Positions 14,226-20,835 of a stretch of 27,603 nt of DNA are shown piece by piece. The stretch's first letter is position 1. Every line of letters begins with the position of its first letter. This DNA comes from a virus. The position numbers and the translations under genes are program-made. The stretch covers positions 1-27,603 of IMG/VR virus record IMGVR_UViG_3300035670_001044; one strand, 5' to 3'. The notes under the pieces were generated by a model. That model was not told where the DNA came from, ran no database searches, and saw only the letters and a program-made list of their open reading frames with translations.

Positions 14226-14414
14226 ATGGCAAAGAACTTCAGTATGGTGGAGTTACGACTCATTCGCGACAGTCTTTTGAAGGTGACACCGGCAAGAGAT
14301 CAAGCTGATGCGTTGTGGGATGTAATCGAGAAAATCAACGCATTGATTGGAGAACAGCGTGAGCAAGACAAAGGGAAGTCTGCTAACCGAAATAAAAGAA
14401 GCGCAGGGAACTAG
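14226..14414 (+). CDS. Small helical protein of unknown function
   Basis: A 62-residue protein, MAKNFSMVELRLIRDSLLKV, TPARDQADALWDVIEKINALIGEQREQDKGKSANRNKRSAGN. Two predicted helices are followed by a polar, basic tail. I do not recognise it. It starts after a strong but probably hairpin-covered Shine-Dalgarno, and its 3' end overlaps the next gene by 56 bases. Such small helical proteins often accompany DNA-processing genes in phages, but nothing specific can be said. Confidence 0.65.
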   Translation: MAKNFSMVELRLIRDSLLKVTPARDQADALWDVIEKINALIGEQREQDKGKSANRNKRSAGN

Positions 14415-14607
14415 CGGTCGCAGACCGCTCATCTTCGGTATTGCCGAGGAGTTGCCTGAGGAAGATCGTGACGACTTTTGGGCGGCGATCAACGACCACA
14501 GCATCTCTGCTGGGGCGATAAGCCGAGCGCTCGCGAACAGGGGAATCAAGTTGACCGCTGGGGCAATCGGTACGTACCGTCGAAAGGAATACAGTCATGG
14601 CGCTTGA
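14359..14607 (+). CDS. Small HTH-like DNA-binding protein
   Basis: An 82-residue protein from GTG 14359, supported by GGAG six bases before it; a TTG at 14347 is weaker. The N-terminus is basic and flexible. The acidic helix LPEEDRDDFWAAINDHSISAGAISRALANRGIKLTAGAIGTYRRK looks like a helix-turn-helix: S-IxxGAISRAL-xxGxxL-xxxIxxYRR is a pattern I recall from small phage proteins proposed to bind DNA, sometimes as small-terminase-like proteins. It overlaps its neighbours at both ends, including 11 bases with the phosphoesterase gene. Confidence 0.65.
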   Translation: MSKTKGSLLTEIKEAQGTSGRRPLIFGIAEELPEEDRDDFWAAINDHSISAGAISRALANRGIKLTAGAIGTYRRKEYSHGA

Positions 14608-15604
14608 TCGAGAGATCCAGTTGGAAGCAGAGATCGCAGACCTTCGTGCAGCGTTGAAGACTGCACAGCAGAAGGAAGCTCGTGCGAAGAAGCGGTCCGA
14701 TGACATGGTGGAGGCGGTGTATCAGGCTGCGCGTGACGCGGCTCGTGCCACCCCAACCCGTAAACCTGTCCCGTTCAAGAAGGACACCCGCAAAGGTAAG
14801 ACTGAGGTTGCGTTGGTTCATGCTACGGACTGGCAGTTGGGTAAGCGCACCGTGTCGTTCGGTGTGTCCACACTGGCGAAACGGATCGAGCAGTTCACCG
14901 AGAAAGTGATGACGCTCACCGACATTCAACGCGCGGATCATCCCGTGAAGGAGTGCACTTTGATGTTTGGTGGCGACATGGTGGAAGGCATCGGCATCTT
15001 CCCAGGACAGGCGTACGAGGTTGAAGCACATCTGTTTGAGCAGTTGTTTGAGGCGACTTCGGTGATGGAAACGATGGTGGCTTCACTCGCTGGGTTCTTT
15101 GAGAAGGTTCATGTGGTGTGCGAGTACGGCAACCACGGTCGCTTGGGTCGCAAGGGTGATATGCCTGCTGGTGACAACATCGACCGTATGGCGTATCGCA
15201 TCGCGTCTGAGCGCACAGCCCATCTGAAGAACGTCAGCTGGCAGATGTCATCGAACTGGTATCAAATAGTGAACATCGGTTCCTATCGTGCACTGCTGGT
15301 GCATGGTGACGAGATCAACTCGTTCGGCGGGAACACGCCAGCGTTCGGCATCCTGCGCAAAGTAAACGCCTGGTCCACGGGTGTGGTCGAGGAGTTCCAA
15401 GACTGCTACATGGGGCACTGGCACACCCCGATGACACTCACGATGGCCAACGCTGGTCGCATCTTCGTGACCGGTTCACCGGAGTCACACAACGAGTATG
15501 CCCGTGCGTTTATCGCAGCAGTCGGCCAGCCATCCCAACGCCTGCATTTCGTGGATCCTGTGAAGGGTCGAACGACAGCCGAGTACACAGTCTGGTTGGA
15601 CTAA
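14597..15604 (+). CDS. Calcineurin-like metallophosphoesterase
   Basis: A 335-residue protein with an N-terminal coiled coil (residues 1-50, charged heptads) and a metallophosphoesterase domain. Motifs in order: HATDWQLGK (D78), GGDMVEG (D127), EYGNHGR (N179, H180), VHGDE (H236, D238) and GHWHTP (H274, H276). The first motif has D-W-Q where D-x-H is usual, so one metal ligand of the di-metal site is replaced; the remaining ligands are intact. These are typical of phage phosphoesterases related to the SbcD/Mre11 superfamily. A nuclease or nucleotide phosphatase in DNA metabolism is plausible given the exonuclease and annealase that follow. Stop TAA overlaps the next ATG by one base. Confidence 0.85.
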   Translation: MALDREIQLEAEIADLRAALKTAQQKEARAKKRSDDMVEAVYQAARDAARATPTRKPVPFKKDTRKGKTEVALVHATDWQLGKRTVSFGVSTLAKRIEQFTEKVMTLTDIQRADHPVKECTLMFGGDMVEGIGIFPGQAYEVEAHLFEQLFEATSVMETMVASLAGFFEKVHVVCEYGNHGRLGRKGDMPAGDNIDRMAYRIASERTAHLKNVSWQMSSNWYQIVNIGSYRALLVHGDEINSFGGNTPAFGILRKVNAWSTGVVEEFQDCYMGHWHTPMTLTMANAGRIFVTGSPESHNEYARAFIAAVGQPSQRLHFVDPVKGRTTAEYTVWLD

Positions 15605-15768
15605 TGAACCCTGATCCGATTACCACATTGACTGCTTCGTTGAAGAAGCTTCAGCAGGAAGTTGACCGTTGGAAGAACATCGCTGGCATCATGCACGAGT
15701 ATCTTCAGGAAGGCGATCCGAAGGGTGCGAAAGAACACTACGAGGAGAACGTCAATGTCTGGGGATAG
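15604..15768 (+). CDS. Small helical protein of unknown function
   Basis: A 54-residue protein: MNPDPITTLTASLKKLQQEV, DRWKNIAGIMHEYLQEGDPKGAKEHYEENVNVWG. A coiled-coil-like helix covers residues 8-36. It starts on the last base of the preceding stop, and its 3' end carries the ribosome-binding site (GAGGAG) and the start of the next gene. Function unknown; coupling to both neighbours supports real coding. Confidence 0.65.
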   Translation: MNPDPITTLTASLKKLQQEVDRWKNIAGIMHEYLQEGDPKGAKEHYEENVNVWG

Positions 15769-16027
15769 AACCATCGTGCTCGTCCAATGGGCCGACACCC
15801 ACATGAGTGACGCAGGCTGGCTCGACCTAGAAAAGTATGAAGACGATGGCGAAATGCTGGTGGACACCGTAGGATTCCTGATACCGGTAGGGGAACCAGG
15901 CTCCAAAGATCAGCACGTCACTGTCTGGCAAACCCTTTGCAAGGGCGAAGGTATCCACGCAATCCATATCCCAGTGGGGATGGTCCGAGACATCAAGGTT
16001 CTTGACACAGCCTCGTTACACCCCTAA
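15755..16027 (+). CDS. Small phage protein of unknown function
   Basis: A 90-residue protein, MSGDRTIVLVQWADTHMSDA, GWLDLEKYEDDGEMLVDTVGFLIP, then a Gly-rich turn and HVTVWQTLCKGEGIHAIHIPVGMVRDIKVL. The xxVQWxDTHxSxxGWLxLxxxxDDGExxVxTVGFLIP pattern followed by IHIPxxMVxxIxVL is one I have seen in phage hypothetical proteins with an SH3-like or small beta-barrel look. ATG 15755 has a Shine-Dalgarno (GAGGAG, 8-base gap), and upstream in-frame starts lack one. No function assigned. Confidence 0.7.
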   Translation: MSGDRTIVLVQWADTHMSDAGWLDLEKYEDDGEMLVDTVGFLIPVGEPGSKDQHVTVWQTLCKGEGIHAIHIPVGMVRDIKVLDTASLHP

Positions 16028-16058
16028 GGTAAACAGTCTGCAACGGAAGGAGAACCAT

Positions 16059-17006
16059 ATGCAGAACAGATACACCGAACCGAAACCACCGCACGGCAGC
16101 CAGGAGTGGCTGACAGCTCGATGGAAAAACAAGGACGGGGAAACCCGTGTGACCGCATCGGTCGCAGCGGTCGTCCACAACGAACACAAGTACACCACCC
16201 CAGCTGATCTCGCTGTTGAACTTCTCTCGGTGACACCCCCTGCACCGAAAGAACAGAACGATGCGATGCGACGAGGCACCATCCTCGAAGAACCACTACT
16301 CAGGTGGGCATCCGAAATCTTGGGCAAACCTATTACCGAACCCCATGTGCTGTACGCATACGACGAGGACGGTGTGCGGCTCCTGTCCACCATTGATGGG
16401 ATGGATCCGTTAGGGGAGGTGTACGAACTGAAAACCTATAACAAGCGTTGGCAGGGACAGTTGCCACGTTATTGGTATTGGCAGGGAGTACAGCAGGCGA
16501 TCTGCACTGACAGTCACGAAATCAATTGGATCGTGTTCGACTCGAATCTGGAACTGCATTTCCATACACAGACCGTGAGCAGTGACGAAAAGCAGATACA
16601 CATTGACGCAGTTCGCCGGTTCCTCAGCTTCATTGACATGGGCATGATGCCAGATATCGCTGATCCAACCTACGACAACGCCGCCACCTTGTACCCACAG
16701 GGCATAGAAAACACCGTCGTCTTGGGCCATGAGATCTACGACACTTTAGAACGGTTGTCGTTGGCTCGTGAACAGAAGCGTCAAGCCGAACAGTTGGAGG
16801 AACAGTTGAAGGGTGAGATCGCGATGATCTTGCAGGACTGTGAGTACGGTGCCGTGGATGGCACGGTGGTTGTGTCGTGGAAGAACAGCAAACGCACCTC
16901 GTTCGACACCAAGAGATTTGAGGCGGAGCATCCAGCGTTGGCCGCCAAGTTCAAGAAAGAAACAACATTCCGCACTATGCGGATCGTCGCAAAGGAGAGC
17001 AAGTAA
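16059..17006 (+). CDS. YqaJ-type recombination exonuclease
   Basis: A 315-residue protein with a YqaJ/lambda-exonuclease-like PD-(D/E)XK fold. It opens GSQEWLTARWKNKDGETRVTAS (substrate-binding start of the family), continues AMRRGTILEEPLLRWASEILGK (E77/E78), has STIDGM (D113) and the catalytic YELKTYNKRW (E123, K125), then QLPRYWYWQGVQQAIC and an aromatic beta strand. It would chew 5' ends of double-stranded DNA to make 3' single strands. The annealase gene follows with a one-base overlap, so the two form a classic recombination pair. ATG 16059 is chosen for its strong Shine-Dalgarno (GGAAGGAGAAC). The last 90 residues are a charged helix plus a small strand domain. Confidence 0.88.
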   Translation: MQNRYTEPKPPHGSQEWLTARWKNKDGETRVTASVAAVVHNEHKYTTPADLAVELLSVTPPAPKEQNDAMRRGTILEEPLLRWASEILGKPITEPHVLYAYDEDGVRLLSTIDGMDPLGEVYELKTYNKRWQGQLPRYWYWQGVQQAICTDSHEINWIVFDSNLELHFHTQTVSSDEKQIHIDAVRRFLSFIDMGMMPDIADPTYDNAATLYPQGIENTVVLGHEIYDTLERLSLAREQKRQAEQLEEQLKGEIAMILQDCEYGAVDGTVVVSWKNSKRTSFDTKRFEAEHPALAAKFKKETTFRTMRIVAKESK

Positions 17007-18148
17007 TGAGCAACCTCGTGATTGCACCAGACCAGCAAGGTTTCACCCCACAGCAGGTGGCAACCTTGAAGCAGTTGGGTGTGGACAAAGTATCGGACGG
17101 TGATCTCGCCGTGTTCTTCCACCAGTGTGTACGCACAGGGCTGGATCCGTTCGCAAAGCAGATCTACATGGTGGGTCGCTGGGATGGTCGCGCGAACGCC
17201 ACCCGCTACACCATCCAGACAGGCATCGACGGATACCGTTTGATTGCTGAACGCACCGGCAAGTACGCAGGCTCAGACGAAACCTGGGTCGAAGAAAACG
17301 GCAAGCCTGTCTCAGCGACGGTGACGGTCCGCAAGATCGTGGACGGACAGGTATGCAACTTCACTGCCACGGCACGTATCGAGGAGTATGTGCAGACAGG
17401 CAAGGATGGCAAGCCGATGGGGTTGTGGGCGAAGATGCCGCACCGTATGTTGGCAAAGTGTGCGGAGGCGCTCGCGTTGCGTAAAGCGTTCCCACAAGAC
17501 CTGTCCGGTTTGTACACGGCTGAGGAAATGTCGCAGGCTGATAACGCTCCAGCTGCACCACAGATGGCGGAGATCCGTGAGATCAACCCTGTCGTGTCGG
17601 CAGACAATTTGGCACGGTTCAAGGCTGCGTGTGACGCTGTACCGATCAGCCATATTGAAGTCATCAAGACTGCTGGGTTGGAAGGCAAAGAGATTCGTGA
17701 GTCGGATATGCCTGCGTTGCGGGCAGCGTTCAAGAAGGTGAAGGAGGACTTGTTCTCTCCTATCCAGGATGCCGAGATTGTGGAGCCGTTCCCGAGTCGC
17801 AAGGTCGTAGACGTGGAACCGGAACCCGAGTTCGTGGAGGGCTACCCGATCCGTACGGTCGCTGATGTGGAGGCTGAGTTGGTGGATATGTTCGGTGCGA
17901 AAGAGGTTCCGGTCGAAGCAATCCAGTCGCATCCTGCGAACGGTAAGCCGAAGATCAAGGATCCGTCCGCACCTGCAACCGCACCACAGTTGGGTGTGAT
18001 TCGCAAGATGGCACGGAACGTGAACATCATCACGAACGATGACCTTGCTTCACTGTGCACTGATGCGATTGGTCGCCCGATCAGCAAGCTGGATGACTTG
18101 ACGAAGGGTGAAGCATCACAGATCATCGACACCCTCAACCCGAAATGA
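17006..18148 (+). CDS. bet: Single-strand annealing protein, RecT/Bet family
   Basis: A 380-residue annealase. The conserved core spans about residues 20-175: LKQLGVDKVSDGDLAVFFHQCVRTGLDPFAKQIYMVGRW, then RYTIQTGIDGYRLIAERTGKYAGSDETWVEENG and LWAKMPHRMLAKCAEALALRKAFPQDLSGLYTAEEM, which is the Bet signature. It coats and anneals single-stranded DNA produced by the exonuclease encoded just before. The C-terminal 200 residues are unusual: an acidic linker with two similar segments (EIVEPFPSRKVVDVEPEP and FVEGYPIRTVADVEAEL) and a final small domain (APQLGVIRKMARNVNIITNDDLASLCTDAIGRPISKLDDLTKGEASQIIDTL) that may recruit partners such as SSB or the exonuclease. The stop overlaps a tiny membrane-peptide gene. 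Confidence 0.9.
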   Translation: MSNLVIAPDQQGFTPQQVATLKQLGVDKVSDGDLAVFFHQCVRTGLDPFAKQIYMVGRWDGRANATRYTIQTGIDGYRLIAERTGKYAGSDETWVEENGKPVSATVTVRKIVDGQVCNFTATARIEEYVQTGKDGKPMGLWAKMPHRMLAKCAEALALRKAFPQDLSGLYTAEEMSQADNAPAAPQMAEIREINPVVSADNLARFKAACDAVPISHIEVIKTAGLEGKEIRESDMPALRAAFKKVKEDLFSPIQDAEIVEPFPSRKVVDVEPEPEFVEGYPIRTVADVEAELVDMFGAKEVPVEAIQSHPANGKPKIKDPSAPATAPQLGVIRKMARNVNIITNDDLASLCTDAIGRPISKLDDLTKGEASQIIDTLNPK

Positions 18149-18231
18149 GTAACGACATAGTGCGCTTCGGGCACGAGATCATTCAGGATCTACTGCTGTT
18201 CCTGACATCGTTCTTACTGCTCAGGAGATAG
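18145..18231 (+). CDS. 28-residue hydrophobic peptide gene
   Basis: ATG 18145 overlaps the annealase stop (ATGA) and encodes MSNDIVRFGHEIIQDLLLF then LTSFLLLRR, a single hydrophobic helix with a basic end. Its 3' end carries AGGAG (18223-18227), which could be the ribosome-binding site of the next gene. It could be a membrane micropeptide or merely a translational-coupling leader. Short length keeps confidence modest. Confidence 0.45.
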   Translation: MSNDIVRFGHEIIQDLLLFLTSFLLLRR

Positions 18232-18237
18232 TGCGAA

Positions 18238-18732
18238 GTGACTTTGGAACAGAACAGAAAGGGAGAATGTGAAGGACGCAAAGACAAGTGCGCGATCGCT
18301 GGATGCCCCAAGTTTGGAACTTTGGGACGTGAAGGCCGTGACGGTAAACGACGGGTCAAGGGATGTGGCGACCCTGTTGCGAGGGGCAGGAACGCTAGGC
18401 GCAAGGGACTGAAAAAGCAAAGAGATGCTCGCAAGCGTTTAGGAGTTGCGCCATCACATAAGTTTGGTGACGCAAATGAGGAACGCTGGCAAGACGAAAT
18501 TTTTGCGAATGAGGTCAAAGCCGGTAAGCAGATACAAGCAGCGGTAAATGCTTGGTTGCGTATTGAAGCACAAGTAAAATCAAACGAAGCAGACTTTGGT
18601 TCTCGGCGCAAACCAGCGAGGGCAATACTCATGCCCGATGGCTGGGGAAATGAGGGATTGGTTATCGTGAGACTCTCTACGTGGGAAGATTTGGTTCGTC
18701 CCGCGATGGAGTGTTACTATCTAGAAAAATAA
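18238..18732 (+). CDS. Putative PD-(D/E)XK nuclease / resolvase-like protein
   Basis: A 164-residue protein from GTG 18238, ten bases after AGGAG. The N-terminal third has Cys at 11, 18, 23 and 43 (CAIAGCPKFG, KGCGDP) and could hold zinc; then comes a basic linker (RGRNARRKGLKKQRDARKRLGV). The core GDANEERWQDEIFANEVKAGKQI has a D/E cluster (E87) and E92-x-K94, as expected for a PD-(D/E)XK site, then a helix with AWLRIEAQ and a strand-rich end (RAILMPDGWGNEGLVIVRLSTWEDL). I recall this arrangement in actinophage proteins of resolvase type. DNA from about 18450 is AT-richer than its neighbours. A Holliday-junction or repair nuclease is an inference. Confidence 0.65.
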   Translation: MTLEQNRKGECEGRKDKCAIAGCPKFGTLGREGRDGKRRVKGCGDPVARGRNARRKGLKKQRDARKRLGVAPSHKFGDANEERWQDEIFANEVKAGKQIQAAVNAWLRIEAQVKSNEADFGSRRKPARAILMPDGWGNEGLVIVRLSTWEDLVRPAMECYYLEK

Positions 18733-18734
18733 AT

Positions 18735-18763
18735 ATCCCTGCACAGGTTCAGCTGCCAGGGAT
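18735..18763 (+). other. Intergenic hairpin between the nuclease-like and endonuclease VII genes
   Basis: ATCCCTG (18735-18741) pairs perfectly with CAGGGAT (18757-18763); the stem extends by CA/TG across one bulged C. There is no U-tract, so if it ends transcripts it does so weakly. It begins three bases after a stop codon and runs up to the first possible start of the following gene. Confidence 0.5.
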
Positions 18764-18786
18764 TGACCGAACGATTGGAGTTCGAT

Positions 18787-19290
18787 TTGAAGAAGTGTAG
18801 CAAATGCGGTTTGGATAAAGACAGATCCTTGTTTTACCAGCAACCATCAAAACCAGATGGCCTTCACAGCTGGTGTAAGTCGTGCAAAAAAGAATCTGAT
18901 GTTCTCTATCGAAGAAATAATCTTGAACTCATCAGAACGAAACAGCGGGAACAGCGAAAGATGAAACGGAAAACGCACCCTGATCTCGCTAAGGATATGA
19001 AATTGAAGGAAGTCCATAACATTTCTTTAGATGACTACAAGCGTGTCCTCAAAGAACAAGGGGGAGTGTGTGCTATCTGTGGCGACCAGAATGGGCGGGT
19101 TGACCCAAGAACGGGGAAAAGAATGATGCTTTCCGTTGACCACGACCATACCTGTTGTCCGAAAAAATACAGTTGTGGCGATTGTTTTAGGGGGCTACTG
19201 TGTAATCGATGCAACATGGGGTTGGGTCACTTCAATGATGATCCACAGCTGATGTTTCGTGCTATTTCGTACTTGACTCGGTTGTTGTAA
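18787..19290 (+). CDS. Recombination endonuclease VII / HNH endonuclease
   Basis: A 167-residue protein. An N-terminal zinc ribbon MKKCSKCGLDK ... WCKSCKK (C4, C7, C30, C33) and a basic helix (TKQREQRKMKRKTH) lead into an endonuclease VII-type core: YKRVLKEQGGVCAICGDQNGR (C95, C98), SVDHDHTCC (D118-H121), FRGLLCNRCNMGLGHFNDDPQ (C139, C142, N143). Such enzymes cut branched DNA or act as homing-type HNH nucleases. TTG 18787 is favoured because GGAG lies six bases before it; TTG 18763 or 18775 are alternatives with no good site. The gene is AT-rich (35 of 60 bases at 18901-18960), so it may be a mobile free-standing gene. Confidence 0.85.
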   Translation: MKKCSKCGLDKDRSLFYQQPSKPDGLHSWCKSCKKESDVLYRRNNLELIRTKQREQRKMKRKTHPDLAKDMKLKEVHNISLDDYKRVLKEQGGVCAICGDQNGRVDPRTGKRMMLSVDHDHTCCPKKYSCGDCFRGLLCNRCNMGLGHFNDDPQLMFRAISYLTRLL

Positions 19291-19346
19291 ATAGGCGTAA
19301 GGATCACGCAAAGGGAACCCACTGTCACTGGTGTAGGTGTGATTCT

Positions 19347-19412
19347 CCCCAGCCGATCTCAAAACCAGTTCAACCTGTTATCTATGCAACGGGTCGGACT
19401 GATCGGCTGGGG
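19347..19412 (+). other. Large intergenic hairpin (structured element)
   Basis: A perfect 12-bp inverted repeat, CCCCAGCCGATC (19347-19358) and GATCGGCTGGGG (19401-19412), encloses 42 bases. Inside, ACCTGTT (19373-19379) pairs with AACGGGT (19388-19394), with one G-U, around ATCTATGC. The surrounding sequence 19291-19467 has no gene. A promoter-like element (19426-19455) lies downstream, so this could be a terminator-like block, a protein-binding site or part of a longer RNA. Confidence 0.75.
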
Positions 19413-19425
19413 CGATACCCTTTAT

Positions 19426-19455
19426 TTGTAACCTGTTCGTCATCTTTGATATTCT
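19426..19455 (+). promoter_or_regulatory. Promoter before the muralytic enzyme and whiB
   Basis: TTGTAA (19426-19431), an 18-base spacer, then TATTCT (19450-19455) preceded by TGA, which makes an extended -10 element. Start of transcription is expected near 19462, only about six bases before the ATG at 19468. The GGGAGGG at 19456-19462 would then be partly excluded from the mRNA. Confidence 0.5.
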
Positions 19456-19467
19456 GGGAGGGAATCG

Positions 19468-20004
19468 ATGAGGATATTTACACGGCTTACAGCCGCACTC
19501 ACGGTAGGGCTGATCGCCTTCGGCAGCATCGTTTACGCAGCCGAAGCCCCAGCCAACCCCCCGTTCCAGACCTATACCCCTCTCAGAGAGGCTCCTATTG
19601 CGTCTGAGAGGCTTCTGGAGGCACCCATCGTGTTCCGTCACGGCGACATCTCCTGGCTTCCCCAGTTGGCGGCTGAGGCAGGTTGGCCTGAGCGAACCTG
19701 GAAACGCCTCGGACACATCATCCTCAGGGAATCAGGTGGCTGCCCAAACCGTCGAGGCGGGGACGCAGTAAACAAGTTCTGTGAGATCACCCACGTCACC
19801 GAATGGAACCATCGCTCCGACACCGGTTTGCTTCAAATCAACGGGGTCAATTACGATCTCACACGCAACAGATGGGCTGTTGTCTGCAACCAGATGGGAG
19901 TCTGCGAGCAGGAACCACTACTCGATCCCCTCACAAACCTAAAAGCTGGATATTTACTGTGGCAGGTGGCAGGATGGGGACCGTGGAAAAGGAACTCACA
20001 ATGA
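19468..20004 (+). CDS. Secreted lysozyme/transglycosylase-like (Rpf/SLT-type) muralytic enzyme
   Basis: A 178-residue secreted protein. Residues 1-24 are a signal peptide (MRIFTRLTAALTVGLIAFGS, then YAAEA). After a Pro-rich linker the catalytic domain has WKRLGHIILRESGGCPNRRGGDAVNKFC with the probable catalytic Glu E88, then HRSDTGLLQINGVNYDL (120-125 GLLQIN), the SLT-lysozyme motif, and a C-terminal LDPLTNLKAGYLLWQVAGWGPWKRN. Four Cys could form disulfides. It should cleave the glycan backbone of peptidoglycan outside the membrane without holin help, unlike the M15 endolysin. Its position next to whiB suggests action on the living host, such as wall loosening or resuscitation, rather than final lysis; this is inferred. 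The stop overlaps whiB (ATGA). Confidence 0.85.
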   Translation: MRIFTRLTAALTVGLIAFGSIVYAAEAPANPPFQTYTPLREAPIASERLLEAPIVFRHGDISWLPQLAAEAGWPERTWKRLGHIILRESGGCPNRRGGDAVNKFCEITHVTEWNHRSDTGLLQINGVNYDLTRNRWAVVCNQMGVCEQEPLLDPLTNLKAGYLLWQVAGWGPWKRNSQ

Positions 20005-20279
20005 TCCTCGCGGAGATGGATCCCCTATACGACAACGACACCAGTTTCTTCACTGACGCGAACTGTAAAGGTATGCCAGCCGACAAGTTCTTTATCGAGC
20101 CACGCACACCCCAACAGCACATCCTGATCGCTGAAGCCAAAAAGATCTGCGGTCTGTGCCCCGTACGGAAGCGTTGTCTAGAGTTCGCATTGAACAACTA
20201 CATCCATCACGGCATCTGGGGTGGGTACACTACGAGACAACGGAGAGGAATACGGCGTGACCGACGAGATCGAGTTTGA
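20001..20279 (+). CDS. whiB: WhiB-family Fe-S transcription regulator
   Basis: A 92-residue WhiB-like protein. Four cluster-binding Cys are at 22, 50, 53 and 59 (ANCKG, KICGLCPVRKRC), followed by GIWGG (71-75) and a basic end (TTRQRRGIRRDRRDRV) that contacts DNA. WhiB proteins are restricted to actinobacteria and their phages. They bind host sigma factor region 4 and redirect or repress transcription, affecting septation and sporulation. ATG 20001 overlaps the stop of the upstream gene and has AAGGAA before it; longer in-frame starts inside the previous gene are not needed. The 3' end overlaps the following gene by 23 bases. Confidence 0.92.
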   Translation: MILAEMDPLYDNDTSFFTDANCKGMPADKFFIEPRTPQQHILIAEAKKICGLCPVRKRCLEFALNNYIHHGIWGGYTTRQRRGIRRDRRDRV

Positions 20280-20472
20280 ACTAGAGGAATGGCAGAACCG
20301 TTGCGATGCTTTGCGTATTGCGAACGAGCGTCTGCGTGACGAACGAGACGACCTCAAAGACGTGGCAGAGGATCTGCACAACGAGCTGGAGGACACTCGC
20401 CGCCGTTTGAAAGAAGCAACGAGTGTGATCTCACGCCTGCGCACACACATCGCGCAAGGCATCGAACTCTAA
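20257..20472 (+). CDS. Small coiled-coil protein
   Basis: A 71-residue protein from GTG 20257 (AGAGGA seven bases before). It is almost entirely one charged heptad helix: EIEFELEEWQNRCDALRIANERLRDERDDLKDVAEDLHNELEDTRRRLKEATSVISRLRTHIAQG. It should dimerise. No enzymatic motif. It overlaps the end of whiB, and 18 bases later comes a strong ribosome-binding site for the next gene. A partner or adaptor role is only a guess. Confidence 0.7.
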   Translation: MTDEIEFELEEWQNRCDALRIANERLRDERDDLKDVAEDLHNELEDTRRRLKEATSVISRLRTHIAQGIEL

Positions 20473-20490
20473 ACAACTTCAGGAGGGGAT

Positions 20491-20835
20491 ATGACACCAG
20501 CGGAAATAGATCTCTTTGTGGACCGTCTCTGCTCATTCTGGCCGACTACGAACATCGCACGAAACACATTGAAGAACGGGTGGAAACACTCCGAAATCAT
20601 CATCGACGCAACCAGCGACCACGGCAAACAGGTACTCGCGGACTGCAAACCGTTACCAAAGTTTCCAGACCTGAACGCTATCGAAGCGATGTTTCGTAAG
20701 GTGATGAACCGCCAGCTCGCAGAGATCGGTTGCGACAAGTGCGGCAACACCGGCTTCATCGAAGGCACACCCATCCAACAGCTCGGCTTCACCTACAGAA
20801 CATCCCAATACTGCTCGTGCAGGAGAACACAATGA
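20491..20835 (+). CDS. Replicative helicase loader-like protein with C-terminal zinc motif
   Basis: A 114-residue protein with an excellent Shine-Dalgarno (AGGAGGGG). The N-terminal helical part (EIDLFVDRLCSFWPTTNIARNTLKNGWKHSEIIIDATSDHGKQVLADCKPLPKFPDLNAIEAMFRKVM) has the layout of phage helicase-loader/inhibitor domains: a helical block followed by KFPDLNAIEAMFRK. The C-terminus has a CDKCGNTG...YCSC zinc site (C81 and C84 by count, then two Cys near the end), typical of small phage replication proteins. It would help load the host replicative helicase, consistent with the DnaA boxes at 26.2 kb. The assignment is inferred from layout. Confidence 0.6.
   Translation: MTPAEIDLFVDRLCSFWPTTNIARNTLKNGWKHSEIIIDATSDHGKQVLADCKPLPKFPDLNAIEAMFRKVMNRQLAEIGCDKCGNTGFIEGTPIQQLGFTYRTSQYCSCRRTQ

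Noticed and set aside
19347-19412. A tRNA-like gene
   Set aside because: The outer stem is 12 bp and there is no D-arm, anticodon arm or T-loop consensus in order. No tRNA was seen elsewhere in the window.
19285-19470. A firm c-di-AMP (ydaO-type) riboswitch call
   Set aside because: Only partial string similarity (GGGAACCCA and a TAACCTG-like 3' part). The highly conserved core is absent, and a promoter seems to lie downstream. It is kept as a hypothesis under the structured element only.
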